From Macrotrachela quadricornifera (lineage: Eukaryota; Rotifera; Eurotatoria; Philodinida; Philodinidae): a DNA stretch of 64,000 nt. A model generated the notes under the pieces. That model did no database searches, was not told where the DNA came from, and saw only the letters and a list, made by a program, of their open reading frames with translations. Below are positions 1-11,569 of the stretch, in pieces. Position 1 is the first letter of the stretch, and each line of letters opens with the position of its first letter. The stretch spans positions 112,016 through 176,015 of the forward strand of contig JAJEKB010021216.1 in the NCBI GenBank assembly GCA_022393335.1, in the 5' to 3' direction. The position numbers and the translations under genes are program-made.

Positions 1-147
1 TCATGTACGCTCTTATAATATTGATTGTTAGGTATGAGAAATTTTTTATTATTTATCAAATTAATCATTTTTTTTTTCTAATTAGTTTTAGTTTATTTGG
101 TAAGTCATATTTTATTTTCTATTATAAATATTTAATTATTAAACTAA

Positions 148-1404
148 GATCGCAGTAACGGTGAAGAAAGATGTAGTATAAATAGTTTACCATATGAAAA
201 ATGTTCATTAAATACAGCATGTGGTTGTTTTCCTCTTAGTTCCAATAATAAAAATTCTATTTGTGCATTTTTATATGTTACTTGTTCGGAATTATCATCC
301 TGTGCTTCAGATAATAGAACATGTTATCAACCAGGATATATTTGTGTACAACATTCTCGATGTCAAAATCGTCCATTATGTTATCCATTGAATATGGCAA
401 CACAATCAATATGTCCATTAATATCAACAACAAGTATTTGCTTTTTATTAATTTATATTTGTTTTTATTTTTATATAGGCATATCTCCAATACCTGATGA
501 TGGAATTTGTGATAATGCTAAATGGAATATTAATGGTATAACAGTAGCAGGAGGAAATGGAGCAGGAAGTAAATTAGATCAACTTCAATATCCATTTGGA
601 ATATTTTTAGATGATGATTCAAATCTTTATGTTACGGATTCATTTAATCATCGAATTGTTAAATGGGATTATGGATCTTCCATTGGTCAATTAGTTGCAG
701 GTGGAAATGACTTAGGAAATCGAACTGATCAACTTCGTTATCCCAATAGTGTAACTGTTGCTCAAAATGGAACAATGTTTATTTGTGATAGCGGAAATCA
801 TAGAATACAAAAATGGGAGAAAAATGCTCATGAAGGACAAACAATTCTCTCAAATATATCATGTCTCGGAATTCATATTGATAACCAAGGTCTATTATAC
901 TATTCTGATGGAAGTCAACAAAAACTAATAAAATGGCCAGAAAATGAAGTTGTTGCAGGTGGTAATGGAGAAGGAGACCAATTAAATCAATTACTATATC
1001 CGTATCATTTCTTTATTAAGAATAATAAATCAATATTTATAGCCGATGGAGGAAACAATAGAATCGTAGAATGGATTATCGGTGATAAACAAGGTACTGT
1101 TAGAGCTGGTGGAAATGGTGCTGGACATAATCTTAATCAATTTTCCCAACCAATGTCAGTTATTGTTGATCAATCAGATAATCTTTATGTAACTGATTAT
1201 AATAATAATAGAATTATTCGATGGTTGAAAAATAGTCAATCAGGCATCGTTATTATTGGAGAAGGAAGTGAAGGTCATGGAAGAGATCAATTACAGAAAC
1301 CAGTTCAATTATTGTTTGATAAAAATGGAAATTTATTGGTTAGTGATGAAATGGATCATAGAATTCAAATGTTTGCAATTGATAAAAGCGATTGTAAAAA
1401 ATAA
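148..1404 (+). CDS. NHL-repeat protein with cysteine-rich N-terminal segment (5' partial)
   Basis: The window opens inside this gene. From about base 148, after an acceptor-like 'actaag', one frame runs to the stop at 1402-1404. Bases 148-433 encode a segment with about a dozen cysteines (for example TACGCF, VTCSELSSC, RTCYQPGY), as in a secreted disulfide-rich domain. Bases 540-1370 encode about six NHL repeats with the recurring pattern AGGNGAG..LDQLQYP, LYVTDS.NHRIVKW, which form a beta-propeller that usually binds ligands outside the cell. Bases 434-478 form a 45-base GT-AG intron with no stop and a length divisible by three, so a naive reading adds a false hydrophobic stretch; removing it joins ISTTS to ISPIP. 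A poly(A) signal overlaps the stop. The family is common in bdelloids (knowledge); the ligand is unknown. The first 31 bases may be an earlier exon ending before 'gtatga'. Confidence 0.85.
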   Translation, partial: DRSNGEERCSINSLPYEKCSLNTACGCFPLSSNNKNSICAFLYVTCSELSSCASDNRTCYQPGYICVQHSRCQNRPLCYPLNMATQSICPLISTTSICFLLIYICFYFYIGISPIPDDGICDNAKWNINGITVAGGNGAGSKLDQLQYPFGIFLDDDSNLYVTDSFNHRIVKWDYGSSIGQLVAGGNDLGNRTDQLRYPNSVTVAQNGTMFICDSGNHRIQKWEKNAHEGQTILSNISCLGIHIDNQGLLYYSDGSQQKLIKWPENEVVAGGNGEGDQLNQLLYPYHFFIKNNKSIFIADGGNNRIVEWIIGDKQGTVRAGGNGAGHNLNQFSQPMSVIVDQSDNLYVTDYNNNRIIRWLKNSQSGIVIIGEGSEGHGRDQLQKPVQLLFDKNGNLLVSDEMDHRIQMFAIDKSDCKK

Positions 1405-1409
1405 ATAAA
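1404..1409 (+). terminator. poly(A) signal AATAAA of the NHL gene
   Basis: AATAAA starts on the last base of the TAA stop codon, so the 3' untranslated region would be very short. Confidence 0.5.
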
Positions 1410-2480
1410 GATTATCTTTGAAATAATAATCGTACTGTTTAGTTTAATATTATTAATTAATGAAGATCGATTAAAATGAATAATATTTCATTGATTTCAT
1501 TTACATATTATCCTGCTGCAAAACCATTTCTACCTTACTTCTTTTGATTGATACACATATATGAGACAGTTTTAAACAATTGTCTTTGTACTATAAAATC
1601 GCTTGTATGCAGAACATTTCTTACTGTCGACGAATAGAAAAGACAGTAAAAAGATAAAATTTTATATTGCTTACAGTCATGCTCCAATTCTTCTCTGTGT
1701 AATTCTTATATTCGCAAATTATATTTGATGGAAAATATCGAGTCTTTCATGTCGTTGTTTTTCCTTAGAATGAGAAAAGCAAGTCAAAATCATTCGACTA
1801 ACGTTCAATTCCGAACATCATGAATCTATAATGTCATTGAACTATTGGCTGAATGAAGAAAACGTGCAATTATATATTTTTTTGCAAGTAAATCATTTGA
1901 AAAAAATGTACACTAAACCAATATCTATTGTAAAATAAGCCTTACTAGATTAACCTTACGAGGAAACTCTCTTAAGATTATGAAAAGCTTTAGAAACGAT
2001 ATTTTGCCTATATATAAGATCTGATAAGGCTAAAAGGAATCCCAAAAATTACTGAAGGTTAACCGAAAGTTCCGATCCCAACTTTTAAAGTATCCTATTG
2101 AATAAGAAGAACTATTCGAAATTGAGAAACCGAATATACCACTTTGTACAGCAAGTCGAGACACGTCGGATGGCATATATTAAATCTGATTTTCATAAGA
2201 CTTTAGTGGAACGATAGTCATTCTACTAGTAGACGGTCATGTACTCAAAAGTACCATCAGTTATTGATCATTACGGATCTTCATGTCACTATTTCTAGGA
2301 AAATATTTTTATATACAGTTTTGTAGAGTTTTTCACGGGCTACTAATTGACATATTTGGCATCTCCGGTCGTTTTATCTCTCATAGAAAAAAATACGATT
2401 TTTGAACGATCTACGATTGTTTTTGTATGTACTATCTCGAACTTATTAGCAATATTTTTTTTCGATAAACTTTAATTCGA
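1410..2480. other. AT-rich intergenic stretch
   Basis: No reading frame or family match is visible. It may contain the 5' flank of the mariner relic that follows. Confidence 0.4.
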
Positions 2481-2489
2481 ACTAAAAAA

Positions 2490-3045
2490 AGTTTTTTAAA
2501 TGGACAGCGATACAATCGATATTATATAAAAATTCGAACTATTTTCGGGATAAATTCAAAGACAATACATGAACAAATTGCTACAGCTTTGGAAGCCAAG
2601 ACTCCATCATATCTAACAGTAACAGAGTGAGCAAAGCGTTTTTATGAAGAAAGAGAAGATGTCAATAATGAACCTCGATTTGGTCGACAGGTTTCCAAAT
2701 TTGCAGATGAAAATATTGAACTAGTACGACAGCTTACCAACAATAATCCACATTCAACTTATGATGAAATTATAGCTGAGACATCTCTTTCTCATGGTAC
2801 AATAGAACTAATTAACCACGATTGTTTTAAGATGACAAAAATTGCATTATGTTGAGTGCCTCACGAGCTGACTAATGAACAAAAACAAAAACGAATTAAA
2901 CTTTGTCGTGAAAATTTGGCAAAATTTTCAACTGGTTTCTGATGGTTATGTGATGTTATTATAGGTGATGAGATGTAGATTTATCATAGATAGATTGGTC
3001 ACAAGTTAACTAATGCAAGCTAGATTGGTGAAGGTAAATCATCAA
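2490..3045 (+). pseudogene. mariner-family transposase relic
   Basis: Three-frame reading of the plus strand gives a degraded mariner transposase. The N-terminal helix-turn-helix part reads IRTIFGINSKTIHEQIATAL, then PSYLTVTE, EPRFGRQ and DENIELVRQL. The linker reads VPHELTNEQKQKR followed by LCRENLAKF. The first catalytic block reads IIGDEM followed by a stop at the place of the usual Trp and then IYH. The copy carries at least five in-frame stops and a frameshift near 2540. It ends in NASWIGEGK near 3045, where sequence of a minus-strand retrotransposon takes over, so the C-terminal third with the last catalytic acid is missing. It is dead. Confidence 0.85.
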
Positions 3046-5640
3046 TTAGGCCAACTAGTTCACTTCCAATGTATATTCGATTCACCAAATATTGTAAGTC
3101 TTTTTCAGTTTCCGGTATCAGCACTATGTCGTCGGCATATTTTATGTTGTTCATTCAACGGTCATTAATTTGTATTTCTATTTCTTCGATCGCTAAGGAT
3201 TTTTCGAAGTTAATTTCCGAAGAAATGTTGAACAAAATTGGAGATAAAATACAACCTTGATGAACACCACGTCGAATTGGTATTTCAGATGTTAGCTCAA
3301 TTTCTTACTTGAGTACTACTTTCTGGTTCCAGTATAAGTTCTTTATAATTCAAATGTCTTTGCCGTCTACTCCACTACTATGCAATTCCTCTAGTAGTTT
3401 TTGATGTTGTACACTATTATAGGCTTTTTCGTAATCAATAAACCATAAATAAACTTTCTGTTGTTGATCTAGGCATCTTTGTAATAATACTAGTAGACAA
3501 AAGATTGCTTCTCTTCTGCAGAGGCCATTTTCGAAACCGAACTGTGTGCTTTACAGTATCTCTTCACATGTGTTATTGATTCTGTTTTGAATCATTTAAA
3601 AAAGATTTTTTAATGTGTGACTTATTAGACTTGCTAGTCCGTAGTCTTCACAGCAGCGACTGCTTTTTTTTCTTTGGTATTGTGAAAAATATTGATTTTA
3701 ACCACTCTGGTAGAATAATGTGCGTGTCATAAATTTTGTTAATTAATTGTATGACAACCGAAATGCTTTCCTCATGTGTTTTAAAAGTTCGATAAAGACT
3801 TCGTTTGCTTCTCTAGCTTTACCTATCTAAGGTTGTTTGATAGCATAAGCTATTTCATATTTTAAAATTGATGGTCCGGCTAGTTCGTAACTTATTGTAG
3901 GTTCTCTTCTATCATCGTTAAATGTATTGTGAACATAGTTTGATCAAGTTTCAAGTTTCAAGTTTTTTTGTCAAGATGACTCTGTTATCAGTACCGACCA
4001 TTGCTGTTGTTGGAAATTGTTTCTATATATTTGTAGCTTCTTTTAGTTTCTTATAGAGGTTGAACTTATCGTTTTTTTGCACTGATTCTTCAATTTCGTC
4101 TTATCGACTATTTAATCAAGTTTGTTTTGCTAGTTTTATTTTTCTTTTAATAAAGGTTTGACTTTCTTTGTATTTTTGTACGTCTTTGTTTTTACATTGC
4201 CTTCTTTCTTCCATAAAATGAAGTATTTCTCCTGTCATTCATTTTTGTTGTATTTTCTTTTTTATATCGTTTAATTCTTCTTTTTCTAACTTTAAAATAA
4301 TATTTTTTAATCAGCGACCATAGGTCATCGCTGGAATATGACCAAATTTGTGCTGAATTTACGACCTTTAAGTCGTCATTTAACTTCGTTTTGATGTTAT
4401 TTTTTCACGTCACTGTTGGTTTTTATTTTTTCATGTCAATTTTCTTATTCGTTCGTACTTTTTCTGATAGTTTTTAGTTTAATCCTCATTTCTGCAACTG
4501 CTGGATTGTATTTCGATGACACATCCGCTCCAATGCAGGTTTGTGTACTAAGTACGCTTGTTTTAAGCCGTTTGTTAATGAGGATACAACCAATTTGGTT
4601 TCTTGCAATTACATCTTTTTATCTTGAGGAGATTTCCAAGTGTAAAGTCTTCTCGGTGGTAATTCGAACTAAGTGTTTATTATGGTGAAATTTTCTTCAA
4701 TGCAAAATTGTAGCAATCGACCACCTCTCTTTTGTTCCTTGTTCCAAGTCTATAATATCTGCTATTCTATCTTTACTAGTTTTTCGTTAAAATTGCCCAT
4801 AACGATGTTAATATCTTGTGTTTTAGTAAAGGCTCCAAGTTGTTTTAGCTGATAGTAAAAGTTTTCTACTTCTTGGTCGCTTTTATTTGCAATTGGTGCA
4901 TATACTTGAATAGTATTGAAATTGATTTTATCACCAAATAGTTGAATCATTGTCATTCTTTCAGAAAACTACAAAATTCAAGACACTGTTCATAAACTAT
5001 TTTGGAATAATAATTGCTGTTCCATATGTTTGAGATTTGTTGTTTTTGCCTCTTGAGCAAAATATTATATGGTTCTTTGATTCGAATGTTAAAATTTTCG
5101 GATGTTAATAAAGTTCGGCCGTTCCATGTACTTATATTTAACATTTTCTTTTTAGCAAGTACGCAGCTTCTTCGCTCTCTGTCCCATTTAAGGAACGCCG
5201 TAACTCAGTACCGTTGATAATTTTACTTGCTATATGGAAAATTGGTTTTCTAGAGATAAATAACTAAAGTAATTTCTCGTAGCTTTCCTAAATTCACAGT
5301 ATATGGTAAGGTCATGTGAATGGCTTGGTTTTAAATCAGAGTTGTCCTTCTCTTAGATGAACTACCAATCAAGGCTAAAGAACTCCACCTACCTTGGCTA
5401 AGGCTTATGATGTCTAGTTCGGATGAGTCTAATTTCTAGCGGCCTACACTCGCCATGTTATGCTGCCATCTTTGAATTTCCGTAGCATCTTATAGGTGTT
5501 CTGGTGCTATCCAAAACTCTATCACACCCCAGTGGCAAGGTGGCCGAGTTGTCCGGGACTGCTTATTTAATCAATAACTGATCTTATTCGCAGCTAATCA
5601 TCGTACTAATGACCGTTCTACTATCCATAACAGGTGAATC
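3046..5640 (-). mobile_element. APE-type non-LTR retrotransposon (RTE/BovB-like), degraded and 3' truncated
   Basis: On the minus strand the order is endonuclease, then reverse transcriptase. The endonuclease starts near 5144 with ISTWNGRTLL (family: IGTWNVRTL) and continues with IQVYAPIANKSDQEVE and INIVMGNFNEK near 4780; the family has GDFN, so a catalytic Asp is Asn here. Reverse transcriptase blocks follow near 3470-3100: FIDYEKAYNSVQH, RRGVHQGCILSPILFN and IKYADDIVLIPETEKDLQ, with the YADD catalytic box at 3128-3139. Stops and frameshifts lie throughout. The endonuclease style matches the RTE/BovB group (memory-based). The roughly 500 bases above the endonuclease probably are its 5' untranslated region. 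The element ends about 30 codons after YADD, which is unusual because such elements normally lose the 5' end. Confidence 0.8.
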
Positions 5641-6379
5641 GGCTTGATGGCACTAAGCTATGCTCCAAGAATACCTCAACAAGAAAACAATTTCAAAATC
5701 TAAAAGTCTTGGTATTTTCTTGTGCGATAGCTCTTAGATGTTAATATTAAACTATCCTTATTTCTAACCCTGATACATCACTATAACTTTTTAAAAGAAT
5801 TATCTGCATACTTTACCTGTAACTTTTTGAGGCCTACCTACGAATTTTCTTCATAATTTCTTCCGACTTAACTAGAGTAAGAATAACATTTTAACTTGAA
5901 TTGTTAAATATAAAGTCATATACTTTGACATTTTAATTTTAAAAACATCAAAGTTAAAAATAATTAATTCATAGAATAGGTAAAAATTGTGCAGTTCAAT
6001 AAAGTTTAACACATTTGCTACGATGAAACCTTCCAGTGCTTCTCAGTTTATTTCTACAGGAAAGTTAGCGAAAAAACTTTTTTTTTTCGTTTTTTTCTTA
6101 GCCAGGGAATCGTGCATAATGTACCATTCACTTTGTCTCAGCTGTTGTTTAAAATATTTATTTCATCGTACAATGCTTCTTATTAAAACAATCGAGACAT
6201 AAAAGTTTCTCACGATCTGAATAGAAACCTCTTATTTTCTTTGCTATCACATGATTTGCCTCTCTTTGTTATTGTTGCCTGATTTTCTTGCAGCAGCAAG
6301 CTTAGCATCTTCGAATATCATGAGTAGATCCTTCCTCTTCTTCGATTTGATGATCAGCGAGTTTCTACTTCGAATGATT
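5641..6379. other. intergenic, nothing recognised
   Basis: AT-rich sequence with only short chance frames. Confidence 0.35.
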
Positions 6380-6838
6380 CATTGGTTGTTGACTGTAACC
6401 AGCTATATATGCCATAGATGAACTATACAATGGTATTAAAAGCTGGCATTAGAACTAATATTTAGAATAGCAATAGTTAATGCGTATTCGATTTACAAGA
6501 AAAGCTATGTTGCAAACAAAGTGACTATTCTTCAAACTCACGAAAGTTTTATATAATCTCTACTGACTGGTATTCCATTCGACAAGCTGAAACGTAGATC
6601 AAGATCAAAAATGAACAAGTCAAACGAAGCGCAACTTCACTAATCACAAGTTCAACAAAAAAGAAAAATCTGTTCGTGATATCCAAAGACGCTGTGCTAC
6701 CTGTTAGAAGAAAATCAGAGAATAACAATCAAAAGAAGCGAGTATTGTGGCAGTAAGGAAAATAAAAACTTTCTATTCTGATTGTAAGAAATGTTATTAT
6801 CTAGAATGTTTTAGTGGAAAGTATCGCGTTATGAAATA
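6380..6838 (+). pseudogene. piggyBac-type transposase, C-terminal relic
   Basis: The plus strand reads, over three frames, VDCNQ, then a stretch ending KLALELIFRIAIVNAYSIYK, then SLLTGIPFDKLK, which is the end of the catalytic core of PGBD-like transposases. It is followed by the C-terminal zinc-binding segment RRCATC...SDCKKCYYLECF with the spacing CxxC...CxxCxxxxC. There are several stops and at least two frameshifts. The N-terminal two thirds, including the catalytic Asp residues, are not present upstream. Confidence 0.75.
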
Positions 6839-8516
6839 AATGATTAAATAATAGCAGACGTAGAACAAAGGATAAATTCAGTGTGATATCTTAGCTAAGA
6901 AAAAAAAACAAAAAAAAGAGAATTTTTCAATTAAGTTTCATATTGAAAGAAAACAGAAGCCGCCTGTGCGTCCGATCGTGACGAGTGTATTTAAAAGGAA
7001 GACTATTTTTCGAAAATAATGATATCTTATAAAGTTTTATCAAAGATTTTTTATTTCCGGGAATCTAAGTTATACACTTCGTTCTGAAAATTTTCAGACT
7101 TAAGAATTTCATGATGAAAATGATGTTTTTTCTACGAAGCGATTTTTTCACAAGAAGAACTCATTTAAACATTTTAATTGAGCTGAACAGCAATATATTT
7201 TGCTCTTCTAATAGTCAAGAAAAATCTTACGTAAATTCAACTGAGTGTGCTCTTGTTACCTTAATCAATCAGATTTTAGCAAAGATTTTGTCAACTACTA
7301 TGAGGATAAGACATAGTATTGTCCAGAGCGTTCAGGAGATTAAAATGAATCTTTCTTTCATATCATTTGAACAATAATGTCGTGTTTTCTCGTTATTCTG
7401 AGTGTGCATGCGAGTATCATCCATTCCTACTTCATACATTAGGATATATTAGCAGTTTATTGTTGCATGTAGAATGAAAGAAAAAAAATTAGTCAGTTAA
7501 AGGCTTTCATCTCTGTTTTGTTGCACATGTTTTATTAATATAAAAGTATTGAATAATCTTTTTCGTTCTTATCCTTTCACTCATTCATACATACAGATAG
7601 CATATCTAATGACTCAATCGAGATAATGCTTTGCCTATCTATCGTTACAGTTGATTGCCTACTTATTTGATTGTTTAAACCATACACAAGCCATTTATAC
7701 TTCAATGATCACTATAATAAAATAGATAAAAGAACCGATTTTCATTTCATATTTATTTCGTTATTTATTTCGATTTCATCTACACTTAGTATATTCATTT
7801 ATTTTTCTTTATCGATTATTAGTGACCATTACTTAACGATAATTAGAATTATAATACTTGCATTTAAAGGGTGAGTACCATGCTTCGACTCCTCTCTGTA
7901 AATTGACGTTATTCATATAAAATACGTAGATTATTCAAAAAATTAATGAAAGTGATATTGCAGTACCTTATACAAAGCTTATAAAAAGTTTGTTTCTGTG
8001 TAGTCTGATAGAGAAAATCATGCTGTATTTTTCTCTACTATTTGATCATATTTCAAGTGACACTATAATAATAAAATTTTGATAAGATCTAGTTTCCTAT
8101 ATCATGCAGCGAATAAAGGAATGTGTATGTAGTGAATATTTTTTGAATAAGTTTTTATAGAAGCGAGGTTGAGAGCTGCGATTTTCACCGTTCCACAGAT
8201 GAAATAAAGATGCATTGAACCGTCTAATATACCTTTTTCTAGTGTGGTGTTAAAAAATTGTATAATCAATTTTGTAAATATGGGAAAATAGTTTCTTATC
8301 ACAGAAAAAACAGCCAGTAAAACGTTTTTTTTCTAGAAATTGCTAGAACAAATAGTTGGATTTTCAACTAGAATATCTATAACTCCTGAATGATTAATTT
8401 TAAATATTGAAACATTGCGTAGTTTTGCATATTCTCCACTGGCAGTTTGGATCCATGCCTGATAATTGTAAACTCACCATAAACACTGCAAAATTTTAGA
8501 TTGAGGAGTGGCCTTA
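6839..8516. other. intergenic, nothing recognised
   Basis: Contains a few frames of 60-90 codons (7111-7377, 7671-7874) with low-complexity, AT-driven composition and no family signal. Confidence 0.35.
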
Positions 8517-8696
8517 GGGCTAGGTCATAATAGAGCCTGATTTTTCAATTTTCCTTCCTTTAATTTTAAAAAAATTTTTCTTCAAATATTCTTGAGTTTA
8601 TGTTTAAAAGAAGAATTACTGATCCATGCGAAAGATCTATGATTTCTATTCAGCAAAAGAGAAATTCAAAAATCCGGCTCTGTGTTGACCTAGCCC
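8517..8696. mobile_element. 180-base MITE with 34-base terminal inverted repeats
   Basis: The left end (8517-8550) begins GGGCTAGGTCA and the right end (8663-8696) is its reverse complement, with 29 of 34 positions matching by hand. Both ends are flanked by TA (8515-8516 and 8697-8698), as expected for a target duplication of Tc1/mariner-type or other TA-targeting elements. The interior is AT-rich and non-coding. Confidence 0.8.
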
Positions 8697-9179
8697 TATC
8701 TGCCTACTATATATTAAAAAAATGATTCTTTCCATATCGAGTTATTATAAATAAAAGCTTACCCGCGCAAACTCTATGCCCGAGAAAAAATGATTTTGAG
8801 AAAAATGCTAAATAAGTTTCAGAATTTGATTTTTGAGAAATACACATGAGTTATATATCAGTGATTGAGTCAAGCTACATATTTATAATCTTTATCTTAA
8901 GTATTAGTAGTTTCATAGAAATTAATATAAAAACAAATTTTTACTCAGTACTGATACTAAGAGATATATAGCTTAAAAATCGAAAAAACGCGAAAAAAAT
9001 CACTAAAATATGTGGAAAAATTAGGTTCTCGATGGTAAGTCCGTCGAAATCTATTCGTTTTGCGAAATGTCATAGCTATTCTGGATAAAGAGACTTCAGC
9101 GGATCTTCCTAATATTAAAACTCGAACGTTACTTTTCAACGAAAAATAGGGTTTTCCGAGGGGGTCTCTTTTCATATGC

Positions 9180-9498
9180 ATGTAACAATACCAATACGGT
9201 ATCGAGGTATTGGTATTGCTATATAGTGTGGGTATCCATTAGTCATCAACTACTATATTTTGAGGGTATCCTTCGGTTCTCAAGTACTATATGCTAGGGT
9301 TATCCATAGATCTTCAAGTCCTATATACTGGGGGTCTCAGTACATAATGATTGAGGACTCAACAGTACCCTCAAATATAGAACTTGAAGACCTATGGGTA
9401 CCGCCAGTATATAGTATTTGAGTACTTATAGGTACCCCAGTATATAGCAATAACAATACCAATTGGTATTAGTATCGATGATATTGATATTGTTACAT
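9180..9498. mobile_element. foldback/MITE element with internal subterminal repeats
   Basis: The ends are the inverted pair ATGTAACAATA (9180-9190) and TATTGTTACAT (9488-9498), followed inward by repeats of 'accaatac/ggtattgg'. Between them, a unit of about 40-50 bases resembling 'actatatactgggggtatcc' followed by 'atagatcttcaagt' recurs at least three times in one orientation on the left and about twice inverted on the right, so the whole element can fold into one long hairpin. No coding capacity is seen. Confidence 0.75.
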
Positions 9499-9665
9499 CC
9501 CTATCCTTTAAGTATCAGTAAAATATGATCTTACCCATTTTAATGCACTCTGCGAACCACTTCAGTAGAAATTGATATTATATAGTCAACAGAACTTGAA
9601 ATTCCGAGTCTACTAAATTTTCTAGTAAATCATTGTGGAAAAATTATTGTAAGGAGAAAATGTAA

Positions 9666-9885
9666 CACTTGTTTAAAGTGGCTCACTCTAAGCGAAAAAG
9701 TTGAAATAGATTGATGTTGGGAAAAATGAAGTGAAATGTAGCTCTCCTATATATATTTTTATTGACTAGAGACATTCAGTTATTCATCACAACTTTATAA
9801 AAGGTTAGTTTTTCGACATTAATTTTATAAGCTTTTCATCGAGAATTTTCTTCAGGGAGGATCAGAGTGGATCACTTTAAACAGT
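9666..9885. mobile_element. small inverted-repeat element (MITE-like)
   Basis: TTTAAAGTGGCTCACTCT at 9672-9689 pairs with AGAGTGGATCACTTTAAA at 9864-9881 (15 of 18 positions). The outer bases (ACTTG and CAGT) extend the pairing imperfectly. The interior shows no gene. Confidence 0.55.
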
Positions 9886-10448
9886 TTTTTATATTGTATC
9901 TTCTTGATATTTTCTCTAGAAGGATTCACAGTAGAAGACTTGAAATTTCAAGTTTTATTGACTGGTATAAGTTCGTATCAAAACGGCGCTTGAAATAGCT
10001 CAGAGCATATTTTACTGTTATTCATAATATTAAAATGATATATTTTAATATATCAAAACTGTTTGTTCTACTGAAAAGTGTAGTTTCACATTTGTTTTTG
10101 TATTTTCGTTCTTGCCAACGAACTTGAAAAAGTAGCAGCTCACTAGCAAACCGAGAGAAAGAAAGGTATCTCTCACTCACTGACACATCCTGTAGAAGTT
10201 AGCTGAATGATTTGAATTTTGTGTACCAATGTTTGCACACATGTATGATGCATGATCCGTGCGATGGACTGTTCTTCAAATTTGAGTTCATGTAGCCCAA
10301 CCGGCTACCCTCTGGTCGATATTATTTTTGATTCAAGAAAAACGAGTTTTCAACTGTGAAAATTGTATATTTCAGCCTCATTTTTGTCTAGTTTATGCAT
10401 CGCTCAGATTCTTCTGACAATGTTTCATATAAAGTCTTCATCTAAATA

Positions 10449-10911
10449 TACTCGTATTTGTACACAAATCATTAGAAAAGCTCCATCATATGAAAGAAGT
10501 TTCTGTTGTGTGAAAACCAGCAAACAATCTTTTATTGAGTGACATATGAAACATCTTTGAGAATGACAAAAAATTCTTCGATCGGCAAAATCTCTGGATG
10601 AGGTATGGCAATTTCAAAATATAATTTTCTCAAACGACATTAAATGTTTTTCGAATCATATAGAGATCAATACACTAATTTCGTCTGGCTACTAAGAATT
10701 GGAATACAAAAGGTTTAAAAGAATACACAAAGAAACTAGTTTATGATTGTATTCCTGTTGTCTTCTCCAGCTCTCTGAGAGACGAAAACTTTTGCCATTA
10801 TAAGAGAAGTTTTATATATCACTCGATACAGGATTGTCTGCTGATATGTACAGAATAAAAACTTGTTTCGTATGGAGCTTTTCAAATAATTTATGTACAA
10901 ATATTAGTGTA
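10449..10911. mobile_element. 463-base foldback element with arms of about 150 bases
   Basis: The left arm (about 10449-10600) and right arm (about 10765-10911) are imperfect inverted copies. Matching landmarks are GTATTTGTACACAAAT/ATTTATGTACAAATAT, AAAAGCTCCAT/ATGGAGCTTTT and CAGCAAACAATC/GATTGTCTGCTG. The loop of about 165 bases has no gene. Confidence 0.75.
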
Positions 10912-11569
10912 TTACGATTGAACGTAAGAAATGATATTTGTTAAAGTACTCCTAAAAATATTTGAATATCTCGAGAATGGAACAATATTTTTAGGACAAT
11001 CTGCCTATAAGTTTATCGAACAATTGCTTCTATGAAATAGATGCGAAAATAGCTAATGGCTCGATGGCGTTAGTATTTAGTTCTAAATCGGAAATGTATA
11101 TGTCGATCATACACAATACAAAATCCTAATCACAAGATAAATGAAGCGTTTAAAACCTGTAAAATCTTACTAAACTACTCAACAAGACTAAGAATGGCTT
11201 TTAGCATATCAATATCTAAGGTATCGATGATAGTATATACCCACAAAATTTCAGGCCAAAAAGTTACGTTTGATAAATACATTGGTCATACTCATTTTTT
11301 ACCTGAGAGTGCCTATATTGTAGATTGAATATCTTAACAAAAAAAACAATTCTAGAAACTGACATTTTTGGCATTCTCACACCTTACTCAGAGCTGTGAA
11401 TTGCCAAAGTTTCATTGAAATCTAAGATGTCAATTGAGCACATGGCTCACTTTTGGAGCATCTCTATCGTTCGATAGCTCCTAAGTACCTATGCTAGAGA
11501 ACTATTCAATATAACCGAATGCATTAAGGTCTGAAAGAATTAGTCATTTAACTTTAATTTAAACATAAT
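10912..11569. other. upstream region of the fused oxylipin-type gene
   Basis: Nothing coding is recognised. No splice acceptor is seen directly before the ATG at 11570, unlike several other genes in the window. Confidence 0.35.

Noticed and set aside
434..478. Apparent transmembrane segment ICFLLIYICFYFY in the NHL protein
   Set aside because: It is the translation of a 45-base intron with a GT start, T-rich body and ATATAG end.
3069..3260. Plus-strand frame of 63 codons
   Set aside because: It is the antisense of the reverse transcriptase core with YADD on the minus strand.
4416..4688. Hydrophobic plus-strand frame of 90 codons
   Set aside because: It is antisense to the degraded retrotransposon between its endonuclease and reverse transcriptase parts.
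5529..5560. tRNA-like 'ggcaaggtggccgagtt' (box A-like)
   Set aside because: No box B follows at the right distance, and the region is better explained as 5' sequence of the non-LTR element.
7111..7377. 88-codon plus frame
   Set aside because: No motif, no neighbours that extend it, and AT-driven composition.
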